A stretch of 64,000 bases of DNA from Dromiciops gliroides (Eukaryota; Chordata; Mammalia; Microbiotheria; Microbiotheriidae): positions 54,529,143-54,593,142 of the forward strand of contig NC_057867.1 of assembly GCF_019393635.1 (NCBI RefSeq), given 5' to 3'. The notes beneath the pieces were generated by a model. That model saw only the letters and a program-made list of their open reading frames with translations. It did no database searches and was not told the DNA's origin. Position numbers and translations under genes: made by a program. Positions 9,691-23,029 of the stretch are shown one piece after another (positions within the stretch are counted from its first letter, which is position 1; every line of letters begins with the position of its first letter).

Positions 9691-12600
9691 GGAACTGTAA
9701 CAAGGCACCAGGATGTGTGGGAGGCTGCATCAGACCTTAAGAAAAGGCAGTTGACATCCAGATGGGGTTAGTTCTGTCCTACCAGAAGTTATTCAAGTCA
9801 TGGACTGATCCCAATGAAAAGTGAATTCTCCATCATGGGAGGAGACTGAGACGGTTTCCAGGTCTAGCCTTCAGGAGATCTGTCACCAAAGGGTAAGGAG
9901 TAGGCAATTGAGCAATAGCAGAATATAAGCAAAAAGAATTGAAGTTACCAAAGATTTCAGGAGGAAGGAAGCTCAGCTAAAAACTTTAAGCACAAGCTGA
10001 TAAATCAATACCAAGATACTAATAACAGAAGGGAGTACAGGAACCAGGACACTTAAAAGAGTCCAAATATTTCTGAGTGAATATGGCAAGACAAAGGAAA
10101 TTTAACTATCACCTGATGATGCAGAGAAACTTTGAGCTTCTCAAGAGACCATGGAATCACAGCAGGATATTCCCAAATGGTTCCAGCAAGAAATATATTT
10201 CATGAGACCAGAATTTATTGTCTGCATAGCAGAAATGATTTGCAACATAGAAAAACTTTAATCCATAATAGCAAGTCTCTACAAAAAAGCAAAAGAGAAA
10301 ATAACCGATTGGGAATATACAAATACACAGAAGTAAAGGACAATCTAGAAAAAGAGAAGTAAAAAACAATATCATTAAAAGAAATCATGATCTCTCTGCA
10401 AGCAAAACATATTGATCCCAAAGACAGGGTGCATAGAGGCAACTTAAGGATCAAAGGTCTTCAAGTTAAAAGACCTAAACACTATAGTGCAATAAATAAT
10501 GTAAGAAAACTGTCTAGAACTTCTGAATACTGAAAACACAGTGCCAGTTGAAAGAATTCACAGATTGTATCCAGGATTAAAAAAACCCTGCTATACAGAA
10601 AACTCCAAGACACACAGTGTTCAATTTTGAAAAAAATATTTTTATTGAGATCTTTTTCTTACCAAATTATAAATTATCCCAAGTATCCCTCCTCCTCTCC
10701 CTCCCAGAGAGTCATCTCACATAGCATGTACAATGTATAACACTTATGAACATCCCATCTTCACAAAAGGCTAGATTGGGGGTATCCTCTCATATCTCTT
10801 CATTCATGTCCTTCTTGATCTTTATAATTTTGTTACATTTATTTTTGGGTTTTTTGGTGCATAATCATTCTGTCCATTTATATTGTAGTTACTGCTTATA
10901 TTATTTTCTTAACTCTGCTCACTTTACTTTGCATCAGTTCATGCATATTTTTCCATGCTTCTCAGTATTTATCACATATATAAGGGGTAAGGAAAGGGTA
11001 TTGAGTGAGCTAAGGGTCTGTGAGCATCAGGTCATGCTTTTTTACCTTCTTTTGGATTCTTTGTGTCCTAAACCATGGAGATAGCCGAAGTTTCATTATC
11101 TTTGTCACATAATTTCTGTTTTAGAGAGGTTTGAGAGGTTGTGGAAATCAGAGAAAATGTTTGGTCTTCCATCTTGTTGCTCACATGACCTGGAAGTCCC
11201 CAAAGTGTTTAAATTTAACAATTACAATGACAAATTGTGTGTGTGATCACAAAGAAACTTTCAAATATAAAGGAAGGTGGTTAATGAAAGATTTCTCTGC
11301 ACCCACCAGAAAACATGAAACCACTGAAGGGAATTGCATAATGTGTTCTGAAAAGCAAAAGGAGTCCAAGGTATAGCTCAAAGTGACATACCCTGTAAAC
11401 CTGAGCTTAATCATCAATGAAAAAAGATGGACTTAAATAAAATAGAAGCATTTGAAGCATTCCTACCAAAAAAACCCCAGACATGAGGAGATTGTTCATT
11501 TTGCAAACAAGTGAGACAACAGAAACACAAGAAAGGTAAACAAATACAGCTACCAAGGAAAGCATAAGAAAGTAAATAAATTACCCCAGGAAAAAATGGG
11601 GAAAAGTAGAAAGAGGAAGATTAAACAAGGGATTAAACAAGAATAACAACAACAGCAAAAACTAACAAAAGGACCATTAAAAGATTTCTTTCTAAATGTA
11701 TACAAGGTGATACAGATGAAAGTGGAACTTGAATAAGTGATGATGGAGAAACAGGCCTGAAAGACCATGGACTAAACCTCACAACACTCTAACTACAGCT
11801 AAATTAATTTTTTGTGTAAGACTAAACTATAGAATGGGAGAAGGAAGGAAGGAAGAAGATAGAGAGAAATGTATCTCTAATCAGGTCAATGGTAATCAAT
11901 GCAGGGAAGATAACTCAGGAATAATAAGGGGTATACGAGAGTGGATGAGGTGGCAAAGAAAAGGATTGAAGAAGAGGGAAAGAAGGGGAAAAATCTCAAT
12001 CCGGCAGTGGGAGGAGGATCAAACTCAGGAACACTCCCATAGAGGGAGAGATTTTATGTAATGGTAGATGGGGACTTTATAATGAATATAATCTACAAGG
12101 ATTTAGGGCTGAGGTGCTACCATGTCTGAGACAGTGTCCCTCCAGGGAGAGCATCCTACTTCAAGAGAAGAGGAATAAGAACTCCTGGGGGCAACAAACA
12201 TCCAGAAAAATGGGAGGACATAGACCTAGAGAGGAGATTTTATTTCAAATGGAGAAGAAAATGATCATGGGGAGGGCAGGGGATAGAAATGAGCCACATA
12301 TTCAAGTGCATAGGGTAATTTCTACCATGGAGTGTTACTTCTAAACTCATTATCCCCTGCAGAAATGAATACTTCTAGGAGTGAGGTACAAGCAGAAACT
12401 AAAAGGAAAATATGGGAAGATTTTCAAGTTAGTAAAAGAAATTGTTCAAGAAAGGAAATCAAAATAGGCACATTAATAGTTTTAAATTAATGAGGAACAC
12501 AAAGACTAAAGAAGTAATCAATAAAATATAAGGACCATGAATCAGAGAATAAACATTTATAATAGAAAAACAATTAATGAAGAGAACAAATGAAAGGAAT

Positions 12601-12950
12601 AATTTTCAGAAAGTCATAGAAAATTTAAAAAAAACCCTGCCTAACCAACAAAAGAAATTGAAGGGAAGCTGAGGAAGGGGGTTTAAATATTTAAAAGAGG
12701 AATAATTAGATAATTAGACAAAAGCAAAAAAATGAATAGATAAATTAGGTAAAACTCCCAAACTATGGAAATGAGTGACAATGGGGAGGTGCTTAAGAGT
12801 GAGAAGAAGAGAACCTGTAGGAATAGGTTTGCCTTAAAGTTTTGTTATTTTAAAATATTTGTTTTATGGGATGGCTATCTGGGAAGGGGAGGGTTACTGG
12901 GAGAAATATGCGGTATATAAAAACAAAAGAAAAATAAAACTAATAAAATG
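9690..12950 (+). mobile_element. Old half-L1 (HAL1-like) LINE relic
   Basis: A-rich plus-strand sequence with ORF1-like remnants: SQQDIPKWFQQEIYFMRPEF near 10,150-10,210, and an RRM-start-like GNLRIKGL near 10,440. It is followed by a long purine-rich part and an end near 12,900-12,950 (ggttactgggagaaatatg, then A-rich). No reverse transcriptase was seen. The ORF1-only structure and A-rich composition resemble HAL1. The family name is an inference. An L1 3' end is inserted at 10,625-10,985. Confidence 0.4.
10625..10985 (-). mobile_element. L1 3' end fragment, old
   Basis: Minus-strand L1 with a 3' tail (tatttttattgagatc) and words shared with other L1 ends (gctcactttactttgcatcagttc). 5'-truncated and diverged. 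Confidence 0.7.
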
Positions 12951-13347
12951 AATGCTTGGAAGCCCTCTATTTTATTAAAGATCCATTTTTTCCCTTTATA
13001 ATTATAATCAGTTTTGCTGATTTTTGGTGGTAAGTCTATATCTTTTGCTTGTAGGTATATCATGTTCCAAGCTCTCAACTACTATATAATTGTGGCTGCT
13101 AAATCTTGTATTATCTTGACTGTGTCTCCTCAATATTAGAATTCTTTCTTTCTAGTTGCTTGAGTATTTTTATTTTGGATTTTTGCTATGACAGTTTTCA
13201 TTCTGAAGGTTCTTTCAGGAGACGACTGGTGGAGTCTCTGTTTTTACTTTGTCCTTTTATCTTAATAGATATGGACAGTTTTCTTTCATTATTTCTTAAA
13301 ATATATTTTTTAGGCTTTTGGCCATGGTTTTTAGGTAATCCCATGAT

Positions 13348-13508
13348 TTTTGTTTTTGTTTTTGTTTTGTTTTTTGGTGGGGCAATGATGGTTAAGTGAC
13401 TTGCTCAGGGTCACACAGCTAGTGTCAAGTGTCTGGGGCCAGATTTGAACTCAGGTCCTCCTGAATCCAGGGCCGGTGTTTTATCCATTGGGCCACCTAG
13501 CTGCCCCC
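13348..13508 (-). mobile_element. WSINE1-type CORE-SINE
   Basis: Antisense copy with a TTTTTG-rich tail, inserted in the L1 ORF1 relic. Confidence 0.88.
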
Positions 13509-13641
13509 TTTTCATTTATTTATTTATTTTTGTTTTGTTTTTATTTTTCAAACTTTTGACTGTGGTTTAATATTTCTTATTGGCTCATGGAGTTATTAGT
13601 TTCTTTTTGGTCCATTCTAGTGTTCAAGGGTTATGTTGTTT

Positions 13642-13829
13642 GTTTTGTTTTGTTTTGTTTTTTGGCGGGGGGGGGGGGGAGGGAGGGAGTTGCGGGGCAA
13701 TGGGGGTTAAGTGACTTGCCCAGGGTCACACAGCTAGTAAGTGTCAAGTGTCTAAGGCCGGATTTGAACTCAGGTACTCCTGAATCCAGGGCTGGTGCTC
13801 TATCCAATGCGCCACCTAGCTGCCCCCAG
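13642..13829 (-). mobile_element. CORE-SINE with G-rich tail segment
   Basis: Antisense copy with target duplication tatgttgttt (13632-13641 and 13832-13841). A run of 13 G and a ggga-rich stretch sit between the SINE end and the A-tail, which is unusual for the family. Confidence 0.88.
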
Positions 13830-15862
13830 AGTATGTTGTTTGGATAAGATTTTGTATCTGTTGTGCTAAGCTGTTAGGTTAATTCCCTTTCTAAGTATAT
13901 CCTCCCTAATTCCCATTATTTTTTCAATTTTTTTTCATTCATTTTATTTATAAAATCACTTTTTAAAACTCTTGCTTCATTTATTGCAGCTATTCTAGTT
14001 GAACTTGTGTCCAAACTGAATTTTTCATTGAGGTTTTGCTTATGGATGTATTGGAGTTACCGTGTTACCATAATAGCTTTTTATGGTGGAATTTTTTTTT
14101 TTGTTAACTCATTCTTCCAGCCTTATTTTCCAAATTAGGACTTTGTGTTAGGACCAGGTTCTGCATAATTCTGGAGGAATTCTGGGATTTTCTTGGATCT
14201 TCTTTGTATTCTCTTGGAAGCTGCTGCTTTCTTGTGATACTGAGTGCTGTGTTCTTCAAGGATCTCAGGGCTGGGGGACTGCAAGCTTTTCAGTGTGCCC
14301 TAAGTTGTCAGATCTAGGGTAAAGTCTGATTGCTTCCTTCCTTATGTGAGCTTTACAGACTCCTGACCTGGGCTTTGCTCTGGACAATACAACTGTGAGC
14401 TTGCTACTTATTGGAGCTCCAGATACTTTCAGTTAGCTAGAAGTTTCTAAAGGTTAAGAGCAAGAACCTTTCTTTGGTTTGTAGGTTTATTCTATGTGTT
14501 GTATAACAAGCTTTGGCAGGAAAACTGACTTGACTAAGTGAATATATCCAGCTGTATCTCAGTCAAAGATATGGAATATGGAAAATAATTTGTGAAAAGT
14601 ATCAAGCTCTTAATTCTAGATATTTTATTGAACAACATTGATGGAAAGTTTTCTTTGATGAAATAGCCAAATTTAACAGAGAAATAACAGTATTTTCTGC
14701 TATGGGCCCAGTTCAATTTCCAAGACCCTCCATCGACTGAGAAACCACAACAATGCTTATGGGTCAATATTTGAATACAAAGGCTCTCCCTTGGTTTGAG
14801 CACCCTTTCCTAGTTTCTTTTGCTATAGGTTTCTGACTGGACTGGGGGCTAGATTTGAGACCTTGCTCAAGTGTAAGAGCCACACAACTGATTCTAGTTT
14901 CTGTTCCTATTTCTTATCTTAGTATATAACCTCAGACCTGAGAATGCTCCCTGACCTGTGCTACCACCCCTAAATGCAGGTTCCCTCCCCAGTCTGCTTG
15001 GATCTGTGACCCAGCTCTGGGACACAAATGACAGAGCTGGCATTTGGCACCTTTTCCTTTTTCTCACATAGTGTCAGACCCATCTGTGTAGGATTCAATA
15101 CTTCTTCTTGCCCTAAAGTATAATCAAAGGGATCAGTTCAGTCTCTTTGCTGAAGGTTCTATGTGTGGATACCATCCTGGGCAGACTACATCTTCAGTAT
15201 CTGAAGACCCCTGTCTGCCTCTCCATGCCACCCTGGATTGGAAAAATGACTCACTGTGATTTTTCCTTGGATTTCCCAGTTGGGACTTGGTTTCGTGCTT
15301 CTCTAGGCCTTTGTTGGAGTAGTAGGAAGTTTGAGGGGACCTGAACTATACTGTTTCCTCCTACTCCACCATCTTGACTGGTATCCCACTTAGGAATTTC
15401 CAAACAATTTCCAAATTAACAGTCCCCATGGAATGCCTAGGCTAACCAAATCCAGGAGTCCTATAAATCACTATCATCCCCAAATACAGTTATGCAATTT
15501 TTAAAAATGACAGTTTACAACACTTCTCTTCAGGGCATAGTTCTTAAAGACCCAAGGTATATTCATGTCAGTCTTGGTCACTGAATGCCTGTAGATAGTT
15601 TTATTTTTAATCTCCCTCCTAGGACAGTGGGGATCCCTTATGGTATGTGGTCAGAAGCACCTTGACCAGAGTATACAAGGCATCAGGGCATCTGATCAAC
15701 TAGGTCTCCTTTTTCATGTTGCCTTTCCCCAACTTTGACCATGAGGTCTTTCCAATCCAATCTTGCTAACACTGTCAAATGTTCTGGGCCATGCCTGACT
15801 TAAGGCATGTGGTTAAGGTTCAGGAATGAAATGGAAGGAAACATTCATGGACTATATAATAT

Positions 15863-16895
15863 ATATATATTTTAATTAATAAAGTTCTCATCTTTTGTTT
15901 ATACAAGCTTTACAATTTCAGATTTTTCTCCCTCCCTCCCCTCCCTCCCCCCTCCCCTAGACAGCAGGTAATCTGATATAGGTTATATATATATATATGT
16001 ATATATATATATACACACACACATAATAACATTAATCCTATTTCTGCATTAGTCATGTTATAAGAGAAAAAATCAGAGCACTGATGAAAAACCTCAAAAT
16101 AGAAAAAAACAACAGCACCAAAAACAAAAGAAATAGTATGGTTCATTCAGCATCTATACTCCACAGTTCTTTTTTTTCTTGGATTTGGAGATCCTCTTCC
16201 ATCATGAGTTCCCTGGAACTCTTCTGTACCATTGCATTGGTGAGAAGAATATAGTCCATCACAGTAGATCAACACTCAATGTTGATGATACTGTGTACAG
16301 TGTTCTTCTGGTTCTGCTCATCTCACTCATCATCAGCTCACGCAAGACCCTCCAGGTTTCTCTGAACTCCTCCTGCTCATCATTTCTTACAGCACAATAG
16401 TATTCCATTATATTCATATACCACAACTTGTCCAGCCATTCCCCAATTGATGGGCACCCCCTCAACTTCCAATTCCTTGCCACCACGTAAAGAACAGCTA
16501 TAAATATTTTTGTACATGTGGGTTCCTTTCCCCCTTCCATGATTTCTTTGGGAAAAAGACCCAAAAGTGGTATTCCTGGGTCAAAGGGTATGCACAGCTT
16601 TATCGCCCTTTGGGCATAATTCCAAATTGCTCTCCAGAATGGTTGGATCAGTTCACAGCTCCACCAACAATGAATTAGTGTTCCAATTTTCCCACAGCTT
16701 CTCCAACATTTATTATTTTCCTTTTTTGTCATTTTAGCCAATCTGATAGGTGTCAGGTGGTACCTCAGAGTTGTTTTAATTTGCATCTCTCTAATCATTA
16801 GAGATTTAGAGCATTTTTTCATATGGGAATAGATAGCTTTGGTTTCTTCATCAGAAAACTGCCTGTTCATATCCTTTGACTATTTCTCAATTGGG
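15863..16895 (-). mobile_element. 5'-truncated L1 with target duplication
   Basis: About 1 kb of L1 3' end. A 203-codon open frame on the minus strand (16,870-16,259) is the ORF2 C-terminal region ([53 protein letters not shown]), including the Cys-rich C-terminal segment. The 3' UTR follows to 15,863. The 14-bp duplication ggactatataatat flanks it (15,849-15,862 and 16,896-16,909). This is one of the least decayed L1 copies here. Confidence 0.9.
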
Positions 16896-16909
16896 GGACT
16901 ATATAATAT

Positions 16910-19170
16910 TTAACAAAAGGAAGTTTATTTAGCAATAGCATTGAAATAATATTTAGGAAGGATATGGCATTGGTCTAGTTGGGTGCAGTTTCTCTACCTC
17001 CACATTTACCATGGTAGAGATTAATTCAGAAGTGGATCAACCCTTGGTGAAGAGCCTAACTCTTCCTGTACTGTATTTTGCATTTATATGACCAGGAAGC
17101 TAAGCCAGTGGTCCATCTCTTAGTTCCCTGGATCAGTTAAGCCACAAAGATGATTACAGTAACTTTAAAGGAAAAGCTAGTCTAGCCTACATAGGGTAAA
17201 TATTGCTTCTAAAATAATTTGCAAGCTGCATTGTTTTTGTGACAATTGAAATTTGGAAGTTTCAAAATGTAGTCTAGATCATTCATAAAATGTGAAAACG
17301 GAATAGCTTTAATTTCTTATTGGCTGCTTTCCTTGGGTAAAGGTGAATAATGCAAACCACAACTATGTTAGTTAAGACCTTTTTCATGGTATAGCCCCCA
17401 CATTCATCTTGTCTTTCAGTAAGGCCTGCTTCAAGTGAAACTTGGAATTTCTAATTTAAGTAATGAATCATTAGTCCCTTACTTGCTCCTGAAGAACTCC
17501 AATGGTTCTCTAAACTCATCAACATGGATATTGACGTGGATATCTTTAAACTCATCAACATGGATATCTAATGACACAGATTCCAATTGATCCATGCCTG
17601 CCCATCCTATGTAACTCTTAACTATGTCTTCTCCATAAGCGTGGGTCACCTGACACTCTAGGGGCCTTCCTTAAGTTCTCTTGACTTCGCAAGGATACCA
17701 ATGGAACATGGCGGTTTGTTCTTTCATTATCCTTCACTCTCAGTGGGTAACCAGTCCATCTGATTTCATTTATAGTGGGAGTATCAAGGCTGACTCAATT
17801 TACTTCCTCTAGCACAATGTCTATTCATTGGTCACTGGGAAAACAATATAAATTTGAAATAGCCAAAGTTAAATGACTATTTGTAGATAACCTAAAATCT
17901 GTGATTCGTAGCACTCTTAGGTCCCTTTTCTGCCACCATTGCTGTATAAGTACAAGAAAGAGTGGGAACAGGACTGAGGGTCATTTTGTATGTTTTTCTT
18001 TGTTTCATAGGTTGCCATGGCCAAAAAATTCATTACTAAGTGGTCAGTCTACTGGTGATAAGCTTTTTGGGACTTAGGTATGCCAGTACTTATAAGCAGA
18101 GAGGGTGTTGCTATGACCCATACCTCAAGTCTTTTCAGGATGGTAGAACCCATCAGAGTATGTGCTCTTCTGATATAGCTTTTGAGAAGCCAGGGTCACC
18201 TGAGGCATTGAAGGAGGACTTTGTAGAGATCTAAGGGACCTAGAGGGTTTTGCTTCTAGACATTATTCTAAAAAGTTCAAGCCCTAACCTTCACCCATAA
18301 TTATGCCATAATCATGACTGCCAATCACAACAACTTATTTATGTTTTTTTGTTATGTGTGGCAGCTGTCTATTAAGGAAGCATTTCAAACCAATGAGGAT
18401 TTTTTTCTAATGATGATGACTTGGAATGGGCATGGAAAAATGAAACAGGTATATTAGCAAGAAAACAAGCTATAGCAATGTGAGAGGGGAAAATGCCTCC
18501 ATCTAATTAAGTAATTATGCTTAATTGTATGTACTTTTGTCTGGTACCTTCATTATTCAATTTAGCTTATTAATTTTTCTAGAATAAAAATTGTATTGAG
18601 AATTAAAAACTCATATATTACAAAGGACATTTTGTAAAACAATATTCCAAAAGTAATCTTCTTTAGCTGATGATATTTGAAGGAGAAAAATGCTTTTCAA
18701 AATAATTTCATTTTATCCTTGTTGATGTGAATAAAATGAAGAGAAAGGGAGAGGACTTTTCAACTGTATTTCACATTATCATTCTTTCTTGACTATGGAA
18801 CAACAAATGGACTAATCCCAACTGCTAGTTATGATGAGGATCATAAGATTTTATAGGTGCCTTAGTCTGAGGGCTTTGCCAAAAAGTAACTAGGTGTTTT
18901 TTAACCTTTCCCTCTAAATACCCCTCAAGTCAACCACAGCTCTCACTTCCACAAAGAAAGGCAATATTCACCAAAACCACAACCTCTATTTCCACATACT
19001 CACAAAAAGATATTTCAGATCATTCTTGCCACCTTTTGGGGCTTTTATTGTATTTTATTTTTGGGGGGGGCTTTTATTGATGTAGTTTAGGCAACTCTTC
19101 AGTTGATGATCCTGTGAAACTCCAAGGTTAGAGGAGGACTTCATATTTACGCCCCCTCCATTTTACCACC
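16910..19170. other. Unassigned unique sequence, SINE-free
   Basis: No young SINE or L1 was recognised. Contains a small local duplication at 17,511-17,567. No convincing exon or RNA gene. Confidence 0.5.
17511..17567. repeat. Short direct duplication
   Basis: The 21-bp word taaactcatcaacatggatat begins at 17,511 and again at 17,547, a local duplication with a 36-bp offset. Confidence 0.9.
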
Positions 19171-19175
19171 ACCAT

Positions 19176-19248
19176 ACTCATATATATATATGTATATATC
19201 CATATATATACAGACACACACACATATATATACAGACACACACACAAA
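19176..19248. repeat. TA/CA compound microsatellite
   Basis: Alternating tatata, acagacacacacac and tatata blocks. It lies at the left edge of the SINE-poor block. Confidence 0.9.
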
Positions 19249-22200
19249 ATGCAAAAAAGGAGTGCAAGATATTCCTTATGACAGGTAAGCAGTATTGCAA
19301 TTATGACAGATTCTGATTGAAGCAGAGGCAGACAAGGAGAGAATTTTGAATGTTTGACATTTGTTTTGAAACTACCTTACTACCCTATACCCTTTACCAT
19401 CTGTCTGTTATCCCTCCAAATACCCACCTCCATCTTCCCACAGGGTCCTATTGTCTGCAGTTCCTGTTTCTCAGGGGCGGAGCCGCAGGAGGCAGCCATG
19501 GGTGCTATAATAAGCACCTGCAGCCAGCACAATGGGCTGTGGGTGCCTGTGGGAGAGACAGATTGATGTATTGTGCACGGGGGAGGAGGGCTGTCACTTG
19601 AATCCATGTGAACCCAGGCTTTAGGGGCAAGGAAGATTGACAGCTTTTGTAGGTTGCCTTTCTTTTTTCAAAGCTCGGCTTTCATAGACAGTAAGTTTGG
19701 GGCCCCAGGCTCTCACTCCCATCATTCTAACTGGGGCAATCATGAGCATTCAGAATTTCTGTTTTTTCCCCCCTTGTTCCGCATTAAATGATTTCAGTAA
19801 AGGAATGTGCAGCATTCATTAGAATTTGTTAGCAGATACCAAGGGGAAAAGTTTCTTCACAACAACTCTAGTAGATGTCACTGGCACAAAGACCTCTTTG
19901 TTTTCTCTCCCCATTACATTATCACTGCAATATGTAAGGTAGTGAGTCTTTTCATTGGAATTAAGTGGAAAGCTACTAAATCTTGTTTGATTCTCCAAAA
20001 AGAATAAGGTCCTTAACACTTATCTTTTAACTTCTTTCATTCCCTAAGGTCCATGTTTGCTTTTGCTTTCAGTGCTCCTCATTTCCTGGTCAGTCTGGTT
20101 GTAGATCCAGTTTTGTGTACCATTTAGCTCCTACAATCGCAGGCGATCACTCCGAATAGATAGGGATTGTTGTCTTGTGAAAACAGCTACTGCTAATATT
20201 GAAGATCAAGGACACGCTAGGACTTTGTGGGGAACTTGCCTCGAAACACAAAGTTTGGGGTCCTAACTTTGCCTTGTAGCTCACTTTTCTAAAATCTTCC
20301 TTATCCCTGTTTGATATTTCACCTTAGATATGACATGAAATTGATGGAAGAATGAGTACCCAGACCCAAGAATGCTTGGGTTTTTTTCCACAGGAGGAAC
20401 ATTCTGAAAACATTTCACCTCATTTAAATACCAAGGAACTCTAAAATGACTCTTTTCAGCAAGGTTAATGACCTTGACTATGGCCTTTTATTTTTATTTT
20501 GTTTAACTTTCATTTTTTACTGTTTTGGTGTATTTTGGATGAAAGCCAAGCAGGGCATGCACTACAATGCAAACAGAAGCAAACTGTCTTTGGCATCTGA
20601 GGATCACATAAAGCATTCAAATGGTTTGGGGACATTTTTCCCTCACATCTCGACTCTATGAAACCATCCCCATTTCTCGCCTCCCCCTCCTCCCCCTTCA
20701 AATGAATTGAAAGCTAACTGAAACATAATTTTTCTTCAGATTATTTTACATAAACTTGGAAGAGCAAAAGCGAATAAAATATTTCTCAAGAAGAATCTAT
20801 TCCTACTCTGCTGTCTAGGTCTTAGTAGCATGATGCTAACTAGGGCACGAGGTACTCCTTTGTCCCTCCCTGTTTTTAAAAATTTAAGTGTTGGATTCAA
20901 CATTTCACCAAGTAGGGAATGAAAATGACATATTCGTGCTAGTCTGCTATAAGTACTAATGAACTAATTAATCAGGTGGTGAAACTGAATAGAGTATCTC
21001 AGCCAGACCACTGCAGCCTAAGCAGAGGGCTGTATTATTAAGACAGCACAGCCTTTCTTCTTGGTGTTTAAGCCATTCAGAAATGGAAAGGAGAATATGG
21101 TATCCTACTGTCATTCATTTCAGCCCAAGTCTCTTAAATTAGGGAATAGAAACTCAAAATGTGGGCCACTGATAAAAACCAAGGCATAATCTGTGATGGG
21201 TAAAACCCAAAGCTCTGGAAACCCTTTTGACTACCAATCTATAATGTAGCAATGCCTCTCTGAAGATAGAAGAGAGCAGGTATCTTTACGTTTTTCATCT
21301 ATAAATGGTGGTGGTGATGTGTGCGTGTGTTTTTTAATGAATCCGAACAAGAAACATCTCCCCTTTGGGGCTGATCTTCGCTCTTTTGCCTCATCCCTCA
21401 TGCATGTAAATGAGAGGAGTCCAATTACACATATGGGAAAAGGGTCTAATGACTCGTGAAAAGGCCCAGTTTGTAGAAAAAGGGCACAACCATCCTACCT
21501 CCCCTCCCCCCTTATCTTTTTCTTTTTTAACTTAGAAACATGTATTTCTCCTTTTAGGCAAAATGGCAAAACCACAGAGGTTATTTTATTTTGTTTCTTA
21601 ATCTTCACTTGTGGTCTATGAAATATACCTTTCCAAACGAATTCACTTCTTTACGTTGCAGTTATTTCTGGGGCCTCAGCAAATAAATCATAAAAGTATA
21701 CAAAATAACTTTTAATATATTTGTCAAAAAGATGAGTCTTTCTTAATCTAGAGCAATCTAGTGCTTTGCTTTTAGCAAATGTTTTCCTCACAAGTTGAGC
21801 CAGATACAAACAATGCTTACTATCCTCTTATCTAGAGTGTTTGATAATTATTGTACTGATAAAGTATTAGAATATGATCTAAAAGGTCATCTAGGTCCAA
21901 CCTATACCGTAGGAAGAATGGCCTCTCCAAGATTTGAAGTAGAGGCTATGCACTCTCTGCCTGAGGACCTTCACAGATGGGGAACTTGCTACCTCTTTAG
22001 GCTGCCTATTCCTCTTTTGGACAGCTCTAATTGTTAGGAAGTCATTCCTTACACTGAGCCCAAATGTAAAATGAGGACTTTGGAAGAAATGACCTCTGAG
22101 GTCCCTTTCCACTCTAGATCTATGAAAAGTGTATCTTCCCCAACTTTTCTACTTTGGCTATAGTTTTGTTCTGTAAGGTAAGCAGATGAAATTGAATTGC

Positions 22201-22589
22201 TCTTGCACATGACAAACACTCAAATACGTTAAGATGGGCATCTTTGAAGTCCATTCTTCTTCTTCAGGCTAAGAATGACCAGTTCTTCCAACTGATCTTG
22301 GTATGCAACATTTTTGAGTCCTCTCAGAATCTTTGGTGAATAATAAAGTAGTAAGCGTCAAAACTATTCGGTACTGGTTAAAAATAGAAAAGTATTAACA
22401 GTGGAAACAACTGGATAACTAAGACATAAAATCAATCAAACACTATTTGATATATGTAAAAATCTGGACTATTGGGGGAAGGACTCCTTATTACACAACA
22501 GATGGGAAAACTACAAAAGAACTGGCTAGAAAACAGGTCTAGCCCATCACCATAAAACATATCCCATAGTAAGATACAAATGGATTAGC
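19249..22589. other. SINE-poor block with candidate conserved elements
   Basis: More than 3 kb without a young SINE or L1, in a window averaging more than one SINE per 2 kb. It contains retained CpGs in AT-rich sequence (about 20,130-20,240), homeodomain-like words (ctaattaatca near 20,960), an octamer-like atgcatgtaaat near 21,400 and a GC-rich stretch near 19,475-19,610. An old interspersed repeat appears to occupy about 21,820-22,130. No exon was identified. A regulatory role is an inference. Confidence 0.4.
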
Positions 22590-22791
22590 AATAATTGCTA
22601 GGATTGATGTAATGCTTTGAAGTTTCAAAACCTTTTATATATGTTACTAATTTGATCCTTACAGTAACCCTGGAGGTAAGTGCTACTACTATTCCTAATT
22701 AACAGATAAAGAAATTGATGCTGAGAGAGGTTAAGCGGCTTTCCCAGAGATACAGCAATTAAGTGACTGAGGAAAGATTTGAACTCAGGTC
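22590..22791 (-). mobile_element. Old THER1/MIR SINE
   Basis: Antisense MIR-type sequence (agagaggttaagcggctttcccag, a diverged form of the MIR core). A young CORE-SINE is inserted at its right edge. Confidence 0.7.
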
Positions 22792-22943
22792 TTCTTTTTT
22801 TGTTTTTGGTGAGACAGTTGGGGTTAAGTGACTTGCCCAGGGTCACACAGCTAGTAAGTGTCAAGTGTCTGAGGTCGGATTTGAACTCAGGTATTCCTGA
22901 CTCCAGGGCCGGTACTTTATCCATTGCGCCACCTAGCTGCCCC
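22792..22943 (-). mobile_element. CORE-SINE, AATTGCCTCAC tail variant
   Basis: Antisense copy with CORE and head intact. The target duplication is unclear. Confidence 0.88.
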
Positions 22944-23029
22944 ACATCTAGACTTTTGTAAAGCCCTGGGCAGTGTGTTTTAGGAAGTATATTGACTAAC
23001 TCTATTGCCCAAAGAAGAGTAGCCAGGAG

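Larger units (their letters stand above)
12955..15385 (-). mobile_element. L1 5' UTR and ORF1, minus strand
   Basis: The right edge reads on the minus strand ccagtcaagatggtggagta, the usual start of an L1 5' UTR. The UTR runs leftward to about 14,000, then ORF1. The C-terminal domain remnant at 13,078-12,955 contains IYLQAKDIDLPPKISKTDY and GKKWIFNKIEGF. It ends abruptly at 12,955 beside the plus-strand LINE, so ORF2 is absent. Two SINEs lie inside. Sequence at about 14,460-14,810 was not recognised and may be an insertion. Confidence 0.7.
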
